From contig JAHBVU010000001.1 in assembly GCA_019637315.1 (NCBI GenBank), positions 124,001-188,000 of the forward strand: a stretch of 64,000 nt of DNA, in the 5' to 3' direction. The notes beneath the pieces are model-generated. The model saw nothing but the letters and a program-made list of their open reading frames with translations. It was not told the DNA's origin and made no database searches. The stretch comes from Gemmatimonadales bacterium (GTDB lineage: Bacteria > Gemmatimonadota > Gemmatimonadetes > Gemmatimonadales > GWC2-71-9). Position 1 is the first letter of the stretch; every line of letters begins with the position of its first letter. Shown one piece after another: positions 35,492 to 44,227 of the stretch. A program made the translations under genes and the position numbers.

Positions 35492-36046
35492 ATGTTCTCC
35501 CTCGTCCTCAGGGGCGGTCATGCCGTCCTGCTCGCTGGCGTGATCGGGCTCGGCGTGGCGCCCCTCGCTGCGCAAGAACCGAGGCCGCAGACCCGGCAGG
35601 GATTCTGGATCGGTTTTGGCTTTGGGGTCGGCTCGTTCGGGTGTCAGGGCTGCGAGCACCGCTTGACCGGCGGATCGGGGTACTTCCGGCTGGGCGGGAC
35701 GGTCAGTCAGACCGTGCTGCTCGGAGTCGAGACCAACGCCTGGTCGAAGGACGAGGAAGGGGCGTCACTCGTCGTGACCCAGCTCAACTCGGTGGCCTAC
35801 CTGTATCCTCGCGCATCGAGCGGATTCCACTTCAAAGTCGGCGTTGGTCTGGCGACAATCGACATCGACGCCGCGCCGTTTGGGGGCCGGGAATCGGGTG
35901 CCGGGCTCCTGCTCGGGTTGGGCTATGATGGTCGCATCGGCCGCAACGTTTCTCTGGTGCCCTTTCTGAACTTGCTGGCCGCCTCCGTCGACGGCGGCAG
36001 CCCATCGAATATGGTGCAGGTCGGGCTGGGATTGTCCTGGCATTGA
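35492..36046 (+). CDS. Exported outer-membrane beta-barrel protein
   Basis: A 184-aa protein starting at ATG 35492 with GGAGGG upstream, ten bases after the previous stop. A signal peptide ends P-L-A-A-Q. The mature chain shows alternating amphipathic strands (W-I-G-F-G-F-G-V-G-S, V-L-L-G-V-E-T-N-A-W, F-H-F-K-V-G-V-G-L-A) and ends V-Q-V-G-L-G-L-S-W-H. This suggests a small eight-stranded OmpA/OmpX-size barrel. A Cys pair (G-C-Q-G-C) sits near residue 48. Function unknown. Confidence 0.78.
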   Translation: MFSLVLRGGHAVLLAGVIGLGVAPLAAQEPRPQTRQGFWIGFGFGVGSFGCQGCEHRLTGGSGYFRLGGTVSQTVLLGVETNAWSKDEEGASLVVTQLNSVAYLYPRASSGFHFKVGVGLATIDIDAAPFGGRESGAGLLLGLGYDGRIGRNVSLVPFLNLLAASVDGGSPSNMVQVGLGLSWH

Positions 36047-36133
36047 AGCTGGAAGGGGACGGCTTCGGCAGCGGGGCGTGAGTGTAAGCTGGTGGGGTAT
36101 AAGATGTTGAGGGTTAGGGACGGGGCGGGACCG

Positions 36134-36163
36134 TTGGCAGATCGGGGCGAGCCGGTCTATATT
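36134..36163 (+). promoter_or_regulatory. Sigma-70-type promoter of tRNA-Phe
   Basis: TTGGCA (36134-36139) and TATATT (36158-36163) are spaced by 18 bases and end 12 bases before the mature tRNA. This is the clearest vegetative-type promoter in the window. Confidence 0.7.
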
Positions 36164-36175
36164 GGTCCGCCTTAC

Positions 36176-36248
<73 letters not shown>

Positions 36249-36279
36249 CTTCTTCGCGACAATTCAGACCGCTGTCTGG

Positions 36280-36306
36280 TGCCCGCTCACTAGCCGTGAG
36301 CGGGCA
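36280..36306 (+). terminator. Hairpin downstream of tRNA-Phe
   Basis: TGCCCGCTCAC (36280-36290) pairs with GTGAGCGGGCA (36296-36306) around a five-base loop, 32 bases after the tRNA. The run after it is TTCGACCTTCC, not a clean T tract, but position and stem strength fit a terminator. Confidence 0.65.
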
Positions 36307-36470
36307 TTCGACCTTCCTGGCCTGCCGGTTTCCTGGGTTGTTTCCCGCCAAGCGATCTCTCGTTACTTCCGGCCTCGTTTGTGCGATGCAGAGTCAGCAG
36401 TACACAGCGCTATCAACTGCGAGCGTCTCCTGGTGATCGGTCTTCGGTCAGTGATGGAGAACCGAACAGC

Positions 36471-37553
36471 ATGGGGGCCTGGAGGCCAGCGGTGCCAGGG
36501 TGGGAGATGGGTCGGAACGGTCGGTTCGCATGGGCGACAGCAGTCGTCCTGGCAGCTGCGTGCGACATCCCGACCTCGGCGCCCATCATCGACTCGCGTT
36601 GGATCGTTCCGATCCAGGCTGATAGCGTGCTCGTGGTCGATCTCCTGCCCGCCGGCGTCACCAGCGACGGTGATGCGTTCGTGATCAGAGCTGCCCAGAC
36701 TGAGGAGCAGCGAACCCTGCGGCAACTCTGCCAGGCCTGCCCGGCTGGCGTGGCACCGAAGCCCGCCTTCGAGGGAACGGTGACAGCGCGCTCAACCCTG
36801 CCGGGAGACGTCGTCCGCGCAACATTGCTGGCAGGGGCGGAGATCGCCCTCTTGTTCTTCCACGACTTCCGGTTTGATCCGATTCGACCCACGGCGACGT
36901 CGCGAGGACAGATCACTGTCTCGATACGCTCCGGAGGGGTGACGCTCGCGACTTCGACAATCGACGGCAACGAAACCGACCTTCCTCCCGGGATAACCTA
37001 TCGGCGGGTCGTTCCGCTTCCCGGCGGGACTGTGATCGAGGGTGACGTGTCGATCGCGGTACGGGTCGTTTCTCCGGCGGGCGGCGTTACGCTGCTCGAT
37101 CCGAACCACCGGGTGTCGGTTGCCGTGGTTCCAGCGGGGATCCGGGCATCTGCCGCGGTCGTGCGGGTCGAGTCGCGCACGCTGTCGGCCATCGAAACCG
37201 ATATCGATGCGTCCGGCGTCAGTGCAGACCTGCGGTCGAAGGTTCGTCGGGCAACCCTGCGATTGCAGGTCGCCAACCCGCTGGCGGTCAGCGGCGACCT
37301 GACGATCCGCTTCCTGAGCAGCGGTACGGCGCTGATTGCGCCGCGCACTGTTTCGCTCGAGGGCGGCAACCAGACGGTCGACATCGAGCTGTCGCAGGCG
37401 GACATCGACGCCGTTCTCGCCGCAGATCAGGTGCGTGTCGAGGTCGCCGGGCGTGTGAGTGGCTCCGCAGCGGACCGATTGGTGACGGTGACTCCGCGTC
37501 AGGTCGTCCGGATCGTTCCTCGCCTGATTCTCGAAACCAGGATCGGCGAATGA
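36471..37553 (+). CDS. Hypothetical lipoprotein with possible beta-rich repeats
   Basis: A 360-aa protein. ATG 36471 has GGAG eleven bases upstream. An alternative ATG at 36507 has the site directly abutting the codon and is less likely. The N-terminus reaches a lipobox (V-L-A-A-A-C). The mature part is strand-rich with I-D-A-S-G-V-S-A-D-L, T-L-R-L-Q-V-A-N-P and V-S-L-E-G-G-N-Q-T-V-D-I-E-L, resembling immunoglobulin-like sandwich segments. No family is recognised. Its TGA overlaps the ATG of the next gene by four bases, so the two products probably act together at the outer membrane. Confidence 0.72.
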   Translation: MGAWRPAVPGWEMGRNGRFAWATAVVLAAACDIPTSAPIIDSRWIVPIQADSVLVVDLLPAGVTSDGDAFVIRAAQTEEQRTLRQLCQACPAGVAPKPAFEGTVTARSTLPGDVVRATLLAGAEIALLFFHDFRFDPIRPTATSRGQITVSIRSGGVTLATSTIDGNETDLPPGITYRRVVPLPGGTVIEGDVSIAVRVVSPAGGVTLLDPNHRVSVAVVPAGIRASAAVVRVESRTLSAIETDIDASGVSADLRSKVRRATLRLQVANPLAVSGDLTIRFLSSGTALIAPRTVSLEGGNQTVDIELSQADIDAVLAADQVRVEVAGRVSGSAADRLVTVTPRQVVRIVPRLILETRIGE

Positions 37554-38812
37554 TCCGGATCAGTTGCCTGACTGCGGCTCTGGGCATCGTGGGGATCGCG
37601 TCCGGGGCGAGTGCGCAGCAGGCCTCAGGGGTGGCCAGGGCGCGGGGAATGGCCGATGCGTTCGGTGCTGTTGCCCGTGGCGCCGAGGCCGCCATGTACA
37701 ACCCGGCCAACCTCGGGTTGCGCACTCAGCGACGGTTCAGCATGACCCTGCCGGCGGGGCACGCGGCCTATGGCTCCGCCCCGGTGACGTTCGCGGACAT
37801 CAATCGATTCGCGGGCGAGGTGCTTCCGGACGAGGTCAAGGCAGCCTGGCTGTCGGCGATTCCAGAGGGTGGTGTGTTTCGTGGTCGGGTCGACGCCGAC
37901 CTGACTGGCATCGGCATCGCAATCGACCGGCTTGCCGTGACCGTAGGCGCTGTCGGCCACGCATCGATAGTCCTTCCCCGGATGGCTGCTGAGCTGCTGC
38001 TCAACGGCAACGCCGGAATCGACGGTTCCTTCGGTGGCGGCAGCGGACGATACTTTGCCGCAAGCTACCTGGCGCTGAGCGGGGGGCTGCCGGTTGCTGA
38101 GCTCGAGGGAGGCGTGCTCGCCGCAGGGGCAACGGTCAAGTACCTCCACGGCCACGCCTACGGTTCGATCTGGAATGTGGCCGGCTCGATCGCGCGCACC
38201 GACGCCACGACGGACCTGCGCTTTCCCGCCGTCACCGTCGGGGGCGGCAACCACGGCGTTGGGCTCGACCTCGGCGTGGCCTGGGAAGGCAGCCGGCTTT
38301 CGCTCAGCGCATCCGTGATGGATCTTCGCAACACGCTCGGCTGGTCGACGAGGGATGCCCGGCTCCGCGACGGGCGAGCGCTCGTCGCGGTCGATACGGT
38401 TCTGGTCGAGTTCGACGATCGACCCCTCGACGACCCGAGCCTTCCGGCGCCCCTGGTGCACGAGGCCCGGGCTCGACTCGACCAGGCCACTGTCCGTCCG
38501 GCACTTCGACTCGCTGGAGCCTATCGGATCCCAGGGCTCGTCCTGGCCGCTGACCTGGTGCACCGGTCATCCGACGAGTCAGCGCTCCTGCGTGCCAGGG
38601 GAACCGAGCTGGGCCTGGGGGGTGAGTATCGGCCCTTCGCCCTCCTCCGGCTCCGCGCCGGCGCAGGACTCGGCCAGGGGGGCGGTCAGTGGACGGTCGG
38701 GTCTGGCCTGCTGTTCGGCGGTGTGGCCATCGACGCGGCGTACGGCCGGCGTCGGACCGACGGAACCACACTGTCGCTCGCTTCGCTTGGCCTGAGCATC
38801 GGTCTTCGCTAG
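37550..38812 (+). CDS. Exported outer-membrane barrel protein (PorV/DUF5723-like pattern)
   Basis: A 420-aa protein with a signal peptide ending A-S-A-Q. The mature N-terminus, A-R-A-R-G-M-A-D-A-F-G-A-V-A-R-G-A-E-A-A-M-Y-N-P-A-N-L-G (given as separate residues), has the A-x-x-x-N-P-A motif. That motif is typical of FadL/PorV/PorQ-like and DUF5723 barrels, where early 'N-P-A-x-L' precedes the first strand. Many alternating strands follow, and the chain ends L-A-S-L-G-L-S-I-G-L-R. It is coupled by an ATGA overlap to the lipoprotein gene before it. Function unknown, possibly transport of a hydrophobic compound. Confidence 0.75.
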   Translation: MIRISCLTAALGIVGIASGASAQQASGVARARGMADAFGAVARGAEAAMYNPANLGLRTQRRFSMTLPAGHAAYGSAPVTFADINRFAGEVLPDEVKAAWLSAIPEGGVFRGRVDADLTGIGIAIDRLAVTVGAVGHASIVLPRMAAELLLNGNAGIDGSFGGGSGRYFAASYLALSGGLPVAELEGGVLAAGATVKYLHGHAYGSIWNVAGSIARTDATTDLRFPAVTVGGGNHGVGLDLGVAWEGSRLSLSASVMDLRNTLGWSTRDARLRDGRALVAVDTVLVEFDDRPLDDPSLPAPLVHEARARLDQATVRPALRLAGAYRIPGLVLAADLVHRSSDESALLRARGTELGLGGEYRPFALLRLRAGAGLGQGGGQWTVGSGLLFGGVAIDAAYGRRRTDGTTLSLASLGLSIGLR

Positions 38813-38868
38813 GTACGGATCCGGGAAGCTCAGGGTGACCGGGTTCGGCCACCCCGATGCCTGGGACA

Positions 38869-40641
38869 CTAGCGTGTGATCGGGATCTCCAGCACGCTCG
38901 GATACTTCGGATCGTGGTGCAGGGCGATCCGCGCGGTTCGCGCCTCCTTGCCTGATTCGTTCGCCACCACGCCGCCCCCGTTGTAGTTCTTCTGGAGCGC
39001 AATCGTATTGGGCGAACGAATGAAAAGCCGCAGCCGGCTCCCCTTGGTGAAACGCCGAGCGAAGAACGGGAAGTTCTCGAACCGATACGGCAGCACCGCG
39101 CCCGGGGTCACCAGTTTCTCCTGCCGCAGCGACTCGCGGTATCGGGCCCGCAGCAGCGAACTCGTCAGCTGGCGGGTCTGCCCGTCAGGCAGCACCTCGT
39201 AGAGCGTCACCCATAGATCGGTGTCGGGCACATCCATCGAGAGCCAGGCCGTGAACTTGATCTGGCCGGCCACCTCGGTCTCCTCCTCGAACGGCTCGGA
39301 GTGATAGATCAGCCCGTTGCCGCCGGTCTGATGAACCGGCGTCGGATCGACGAACGACATCGCCCACGGGTTGGTGGCGGATTCCATGTAGGGAACCGTG
39401 TCGAGCGGATTATAGACCCAGCGGTCGGGCGCCGAGGCGACCGGTGCCGCGGTCGAGAGCGTGCCGCTTGCGAACACGTCGTTGGCCCGACCGTTGATGG
39501 AGTGCAGATAGTAGCGCCGCGTTTCGTTGGCAATTGCTTCGAGACTGTCCGCGTACTTCCAAACGTCGCTGCCGGCGACATAGTAGGCGACCGGCTTCTT
39601 GAGGAACGACGGTCGTGGCCCGTCTTTCATGGTCCAGTCGTACCACTCTTTGTGGAGCTGGGCGATGTCGACCATGCTGTTGTCGCCGAACTCGATCCCG
39701 TTGACGTTGCGGGTGGGCACCCGCGTACCACCGTGGTCCCAGGGCCCCATCACCATGAAGATCCCCTTGCGCGCTTCCGGCGTGGCGTGCTTGAGGAAGT
39801 TGCGGTAGTGCATCAGGGTGCCAAGCTGATCGCCGTCGTAGTGGCCCGTAATCGTCAGAATCGGCTGGGTGATCTTTCGGTACTGTTCGGGCGTCGGGGC
39901 CACCCCGTCCCAGTAGGCGTCGGGTGCCGGGTGTTCGAGCCAGCGCTGGAACATGGTGGACTTGTTCCCTGCCAAGCTGTCGAGCACCCGGAAGGGCAGG
40001 TGGTTCCGATGCAGCGTGCGCGCGACCGACGCCCAGTGGGCCATGTCGCCGAAGATGCTGCTCTGGGCGGTGGCGCCGCTGGTGTAGGTGAGCCACTGAA
40101 TCACGTAGGTGTTGAAGATGTTGCCCTCGAAGGGGAAATCGTGCCCGACGTAGGCCGGCGCCACCGGGACAATGGTGGTCAGGTGCGGCGGCATCTCCTT
40201 GACCGTGGCCCACTGGTCGGTGCCGCCGTAGGACCCGCCCCACATCGCGGTCTTGCCGTTAGACCAGGGCTGCCTGGCCATCCACTCGACGATGTCGTGC
40301 CCGTCCTTGCCCTCGTTCACGAACGGCTCGAAGCGCCCTTCCGAGTTGCCGCGGCCCCGAACATCAACGGCCGCAAAGACGTAGCCGTCCCGCGCGGCGC
40401 GCATGGCGAAGCGATGGTAGGTGTCGCTGATATACGGGGTTAGGGTAAAGATCACCGGCAGCGGCACCGTCTGGCCCCGGACGCGATAGACGGTGGCGTT
40501 GAGGCGAACCCCGTCGCGCATTGGGATCTTTTGACCCCAGAGGATCTCGATGTCCTGTGGAACAGGTGTCGTTCCGCTCTGCGCTGCTACCGGCATGCCG
40601 AGCCCCGCCAGCAGGGCTGCGGTGAGAACCCATCGCATCAT
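38869..40641 (-). CDS. Secreted CocE/NonD-family hydrolase (X-Pro dipeptidyl peptidase-like)
   Basis: A 590-aa protein with a signal peptide ending P-V-A-A-Q. The family opening M-R-D-G-V-R-L-N-A-T-V-Y is near residue 40. D-V-R-G-R-G-N-S-E-G is near 95, and the nucleophile elbow G-G-S-Y-G-G is near 137. An Asp lies in T-G-H-Y-D and a His in G-P-W-D-H-G-G. The C-terminal half is a jelly-roll (L-R-L-F-I-R-S-P-N). Known members include cocaine esterase, glutaryl-7-ACA acylase and PepX. The actual substrate is unknown. Confidence 0.92.
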   Translation of the reverse strand: MMRWVLTAALLAGLGMPVAAQSGTTPVPQDIEILWGQKIPMRDGVRLNATVYRVRGQTVPLPVIFTLTPYISDTYHRFAMRAARDGYVFAAVDVRGRGNSEGRFEPFVNEGKDGHDIVEWMARQPWSNGKTAMWGGSYGGTDQWATVKEMPPHLTTIVPVAPAYVGHDFPFEGNIFNTYVIQWLTYTSGATAQSSIFGDMAHWASVARTLHRNHLPFRVLDSLAGNKSTMFQRWLEHPAPDAYWDGVAPTPEQYRKITQPILTITGHYDGDQLGTLMHYRNFLKHATPEARKGIFMVMGPWDHGGTRVPTRNVNGIEFGDNSMVDIAQLHKEWYDWTMKDGPRPSFLKKPVAYYVAGSDVWKYADSLEAIANETRRYYLHSINGRANDVFASGTLSTAAPVASAPDRWVYNPLDTVPYMESATNPWAMSFVDPTPVHQTGGNGLIYHSEPFEEETEVAGQIKFTAWLSMDVPDTDLWVTLYEVLPDGQTRQLTSSLLRARYRESLRQEKLVTPGAVLPYRFENFPFFARRFTKGSRLRLFIRSPNTIALQKNYNGGGVVANESGKEARTARIALHHDPKYPSVLEIPITR

Positions 40642-40890
40642 GGTGCGCTCCGTGGTGGAAGCGAAGTGACTGGTGAATTTTCGCGTTGATTTTCAACAGT
40701 AGCAACAGAAACAGTGCATGACCGACCCTGATCCGTCAAGGTCTCCTGCGGTGGGCCCCGTGGACCGGGCTGGCCGGGCGGTCCCTTTCGCTGCACCATT
40801 CCGTGAGGCGTGACCGGATGCCCCCGGCGCTGGCCCTCCAAACCCGTGGGGCCGGACCGGCATCCAACCTTCGTGACTGCGATTCTGGCC

Positions 40891-41463
40891 ATGCCGAACC
40901 ACCTGCCCGCGCTGGCCGGGTCTGCCCCGGCGGAGGATCGATCCGCAGGCGAAGCCCTGGTGGCACAGGCGTGTCGGGGCGACGAGGGCGCGTTCGAACG
41001 ATTGTATCGGGCGCACGTCGGCCGGGTCCATGCCCTGACCCTCCGATTGACGGACGATGTCAGGCATGCCGAAGAGCTGACCCAGGACGTCTTTGTTCGG
41101 GCCTGGGAGCGACTCGCCTCGTTCCGGGGCGAGAGCGCCTTCGGGACCTGGCTCCATCGGCTGGCCGTCAACGTGGTGTTGGGTGACCGGCGCAGCGCCT
41201 GGCGGCGGGTCCGCCGAGTTACCCCGGCGGGCGATCTGCTGGAAATGGAGGTGGAGATTCGGGCGCCAGCCCCGGGGCTCAAACTGGATCTCGATGCGGC
41301 AATTGCCGGGTTGCCGCCCGGCGCAAGGACAGTCTTCGTGCTCCACGACATCGAGGGATACGAACACGGCGAGATTGCCACCCTGACGGGGATCGCGGTC
41401 GGGACCTCGAAGGCCCAACTGTTCCGCGCCCGCCGGCTGTTACGAGAGGCGTTGGATCGATGA
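40891..41463 (+). CDS. ECF-type RNA polymerase sigma factor
   Basis: A 190-aa protein with sigma region 2 (F-E-R-L-Y-R-A-H-V, then E-E-L-T-Q-D-V-F-V-R-A-W-E-R-L and F-G-T-W-L-H-R-L-A-V-N-V). Region 4 follows (L-P-P-G-A-R-T-V-F-V-L-H-D-I-E-G-Y, E-I-A-T-L-T-G-I, G-T-S-K-A-Q-L-F-R-A-R). The start is uncertain: ATG 40891 has no strong ribosome-binding site, and a GTG at 40873 is an alternative. It overlaps the anti-sigma gene by four bases (ATGA). It probably controls this four-gene operon and other envelope genes. Confidence 0.9.
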   Translation: MPNHLPALAGSAPAEDRSAGEALVAQACRGDEGAFERLYRAHVGRVHALTLRLTDDVRHAEELTQDVFVRAWERLASFRGESAFGTWLHRLAVNVVLGDRRSAWRRVRRVTPAGDLLEMEVEIRAPAPGLKLDLDAAIAGLPPGARTVFVLHDIEGYEHGEIATLTGIAVGTSKAQLFRARRLLREALDR

Positions 41464-42059
41464 CTTGCTCCGAAGCGCAGGACCACCTGGAGGCGTACCT
41501 CGGCGGAACCCTCGATCCCGCACGACGTGACATGCTTGATGCGCACCTGGCATCGTGCGCCGAATGCCGCGCCGCGGACGAGACGGCTCGCTGGGTCCGA
41601 CAGCGCACCGCCGGGTTGCCGCGCGAAGTCGCGCCGTCACGCGACCTCTGGGACGGCATCGTGCCGCGCCTGGCTCGCCCGCGCCGACGCTATGCTGTGC
41701 CGCTCTCCGGATTGGTGGCGGCCGCGTTGCTGCTGGTCGCGGCGAGCGCCACGACCACCCTGTGGCTCAGCCGGGCCTCTTCCCCGGCGCCGTCGGCGTT
41801 TGCCGGCACCGAGGCGAGCTATCTCTCGGCGACGCTCGAGCTGTCCGAACTCTACGCCCGCGCCCGTGAAACCATGGCGCCGGAAACGCGGGCCCTGCTG
41901 GAACGCAATCTCCAAGTCATCGAACAGGCGTTAGGCGAGGCGCGTGCGGCTCTGCGGAGCGACCCGGGGGATCGGTCGCTCGAGGCCATCGTCGCGACCG
42001 CCTACCGCCGGAAGATTGAGTTTCTGGAGCGTGCCACGATGCTCGATCGAGACGGCTGA
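41460..42059 (+). CDS. Membrane-bound anti-sigma factor with zinc-finger domain
   Basis: A 199-aa protein. The N-terminal ZAS motif is H-L-A-S-C-A-E-C at about 30-37 (His-x3-Cys-x2-Cys) with an earlier Cys at position 3. A single membrane helix lies at about 82-103. The C-terminal ~90 residues are helical and presumably outside the inner membrane, where they would sense a signal. It is positioned directly after its sigma factor, as is usual. Its TGA shares one base with the next ATG. Confidence 0.9.
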   Translation: MTCSEAQDHLEAYLGGTLDPARRDMLDAHLASCAECRAADETARWVRQRTAGLPREVAPSRDLWDGIVPRLARPRRRYAVPLSGLVAAALLLVAASATTTLWLSRASSPAPSAFAGTEASYLSATLELSELYARARETMAPETRALLERNLQVIEQALGEARAALRSDPGDRSLEAIVATAYRRKIEFLERATMLDRDG

Positions 42060-42958
42060 TGCGGCGGGTGACAGTTCTGGGGCTGACCTTGCTGGCGAGC
42101 GTGGCCGCACCCTCGGCTGCGCAGGTGCGGATCGAGCGCGGATTCCCGGCCACGCCCGATGTGACCCTTCGGATCTTCAACCTGGCCGGCAGCACCCGGG
42201 TCACCGCCTGGGATCACGACTCGATCCGAGTGACCGGAACGGTCTCGCCGGGTGGGCGCTTCTTCGGGGGCGGCGATCGACGCATGGTCAAGCTCGGCGT
42301 CGAGGATCCGCGCGGCGGCTTGCCGGCCGGCAACCTCGAGGTCTGGGTGCCTCGCCGCGCGCGGATCTGGGTCAAGAGCGCCTCGGCCTACGTGGCGGTG
42401 ACGGGTGTGGCAGGCGAGTTGGAGGTGATGAGCGTGACCGGAGCAATTCGGCTCGATGGCGCACCTCGTGTCGCGACGCTCGAGTCGATCGAAGGAGATG
42501 TCGCCGTCGTTGGTGCGGCGACCGTGCTGCGAGTGCGTACCGGAGGCGGTTCCGTGCGCATCGATGAGGTGCGAGGCGATCTCACCGTTGTCACTGTCTC
42601 CGGATCAATTGCGATAACCTCCACGGAGGTGCTGTCTGCTCGCCTGGAAACGGCGTCCGGAGGCGTGACCTTTCAGAGCGGTGTCGCCGGGGACGGGCGC
42701 CTCGGTGTCGACACACACGACGGTACCGTGGACCTGATCCTGCCACCGTCGATCGACGGACGGTTCGACGTTGCCACAGTCAGGGGCAAGCTGGCGGTCA
42801 GCCTGCCTGGCTATCGATCCAAGCCGGGCCAGGATCGTTCGGCCGTGTTTGCCACGGGCAAACGCTCGGGCGCCGGTGGCGGCATTGCGGTGACGGTGCG
42901 GAGTTTCTCGGGCCAGGTGCGCATTGGTTCAAACCCCGCGACGACTGGAGGCATCTGA
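42059..42958 (+). CDS. Exported DUF4097 beta-strand repeat protein
   Basis: A 299-aa protein with a signal peptide ending P-S-A-A-Q. The mature part is a chain of short strands (V-T-A-W-D-H-D-S-I-R-V-T-G-T-V, L-E-V-M-S-V-T-G-A-I-R-L, V-R-T-G-G-G-S-V-R-I-D, L-E-T-A-S-G-G-V-T-F, V-D-T-H-D-G-T-V-D-L). DUF4097 proteins form such a solenoid and are often encoded with ECF sigma or PspC-like regulators. The operon context suggests a target or sensor of the sigma/anti-sigma pair. Function unknown. Confidence 0.87.
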   Translation: MRRVTVLGLTLLASVAAPSAAQVRIERGFPATPDVTLRIFNLAGSTRVTAWDHDSIRVTGTVSPGGRFFGGGDRRMVKLGVEDPRGGLPAGNLEVWVPRRARIWVKSASAYVAVTGVAGELEVMSVTGAIRLDGAPRVATLESIEGDVAVVGAATVLRVRTGGGSVRIDEVRGDLTVVTVSGSIAITSTEVLSARLETASGGVTFQSGVAGDGRLGVDTHDGTVDLILPPSIDGRFDVATVRGKLAVSLPGYRSKPGQDRSAVFATGKRSGAGGGIAVTVRSFSGQVRIGSNPATTGGI

Positions 42959-42985
42959 CAGGATACCTCACACCGGAGCATCGTC

Positions 42986-43462
42986 ATGTTCGCTCGTCGC
43001 ATCCTGCTGTCAGCCCTGTTGGTGACTGGTCTTGCCGCACCGCTGCTGGCCGGCCCCCCCTGGATCAGCATCGAGCTCCCGCCGAATCCGTTCGACGCTG
43101 CGAGTCGCAATGCCGTGCTGCTGGTGCACGCCTTTCACTATCGCCAGAATGCCAATGAAGGCGTGACCGGCCGCGCGGTTGGCATCGTCAATGGGGTGCG
43201 CCGAACCATGACCCTCCAACTCGATCGGACCTCGCGCCCCGGTGTTTTCGCGCTCCGGAATACCTGGGGATCCGTCGGCGCCTGGACGCTGATCCTGACC
43301 GCAAGCCAGGAACACGGGCACGCGGCCGAGGTCATGGTTAAGATGACGGGCGCGCGGGTCATCGCCGTCGAGGCGGCAACCGAACCGAGTCAGCATGCCG
43401 AGCTGCCGGTCATGTCCCGCCGGTTTACGGAGGCCGAGATCGAGGCATCACTCAGACGTTAG
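42986..43462 (+). CDS. Exported protein of unknown function
   Basis: A 158-aa protein with a signal peptide of about 22 residues (L-L-V-T-G-L-A-A-P-L-L-A-G). The mature domain of about 110 residues (W-I-S-I-E-L-P-P-N-P-F-D-A) is predicted strand-rich, with a helical tail (R-R-F-T-E-A-E-I-E-A-S-L-R-R). No family is recognised. It lies 27 bases after the DUF4097 gene on the same strand and is probably the fourth gene of the sigma-factor operon. tag follows seven bases on. Confidence 0.75.
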   Translation: MFARRILLSALLVTGLAAPLLAGPPWISIELPPNPFDAASRNAVLLVHAFHYRQNANEGVTGRAVGIVNGVRRTMTLQLDRTSRPGVFALRNTWGSVGAWTLILTASQEHGHAAEVMVKMTGARVIAVEAATEPSQHAELPVMSRRFTEAEIEASLRR

Positions 43463-43469
43463 GAGGGGT

Positions 43470-44096
43470 ATGGCACTGGCCGACGGATTGGTGCGTGGCG
43501 ATGATGGCCTGGTCCGGTGCTGGTGGGGCGCCTCGGCGCCGGACTACGCGGCCTATCACGATGCCGAGTGGGGTTGGCCGGTGCACGAGGATCGCCGCCT
43601 GTTCGAGAAGATCTGTCTCGAAGGATTTCAGTCCGGCCTGAGCTGGCTCACCATCCTGCGAAAGCGCGAGAACTTCCGCCGCGCCTTTCGGGACTTCGAC
43701 TACCACACCGTCGCGCGTTTCGGCGCGCGCGAGGTGTCACGGTTGCTCGGCGATGCTGGCATCGTGCGGCATCGGGGCAAGATCGAGTCGACGATCAACA
43801 ACGCGAAGCAGGCCAAGCTGATTGAGAATGAGTTTGGATCGCTTGCTGCTTACTTCTGGACCTTCGAGCCCGACCCGGCGTCGCGGCCGCGGAAGGTGGT
43901 CCGCAGCGCCATTGTCTCAACCAGCCCCGAGTCGGTTGCGCTGTCCCGTGACCTCAAGAAGCGAGGCTGGAGCTTCGTTGGGCCGACTACTGTCTACGCC
44001 TTCATGCAGGCAATGGGGCTCGTCAACGACCACCTCGACGGCTGCCACGTCCGGGGCCCCGCCCTTGCGGTTCGCCGAGGGGCGGACCGAGATTGA
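43470..44096 (+). CDS. tag: DNA-3-methyladenine glycosylase I
   Basis: A 208-aa protein. Start 43470 has AGGAGG four bases upstream. Motifs match Tag: R-C-W-W-G near 16 (zinc-ligand Cys), A-A-Y-H-D-A-E-W-G near 26 (His), F-E-K-I-C-L-E-G-F-Q-S-G-L-S-W near 44, and N-D-H-L-D-G-C-H near the C-terminus (His-x3-Cys). The enzyme excises 3-methyladenine from alkylated DNA as the first step of base-excision repair. Proximity to the sigma operon (7 bases) suggests it may be transcribed with it. Confidence 0.95.
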   Translation: MALADGLVRGDDGLVRCWWGASAPDYAAYHDAEWGWPVHEDRRLFEKICLEGFQSGLSWLTILRKRENFRRAFRDFDYHTVARFGAREVSRLLGDAGIVRHRGKIESTINNAKQAKLIENEFGSLAAYFWTFEPDPASRPRKVVRSAIVSTSPESVALSRDLKKRGWSFVGPTTVYAFMQAMGLVNDHLDGCHVRGPALAVRRGADRD

Positions 44097-44100
44097 AGGC

Positions 44101-44133
44101 CGGTCAGGACGAGAGATGGCCGGGTCCTGACCG
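44101..44133. other. 10-bp inverted repeat after tag
   Basis: CGGTCAGGAC (44101-44110) and GTCCTGACCG (44124-44133) form a perfect stem with a 13-base loop, five bases after the tag stop. There is no T tract; it may end the sigma-tag transcript or regulate the desaturase gene. Confidence 0.5.
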
Positions 44134-44227
44134 CCCAAGTCGTTGCCGGTAGTACGCTTAGGCTTCCAGGGCCTCGCGGGTTTGGCTCCGGGGCGTTAAC
44201 TTTCATCGTCTCTCAAACTACGGACTG

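Noticed and set aside
40685-40697. Small palindrome GTTGA-TTT-TCAAC upstream of the CocE hydrolase gene
   Set aside because: Only five base pairs per arm in an AT-rich patch; too short to support an operator call without other copies.
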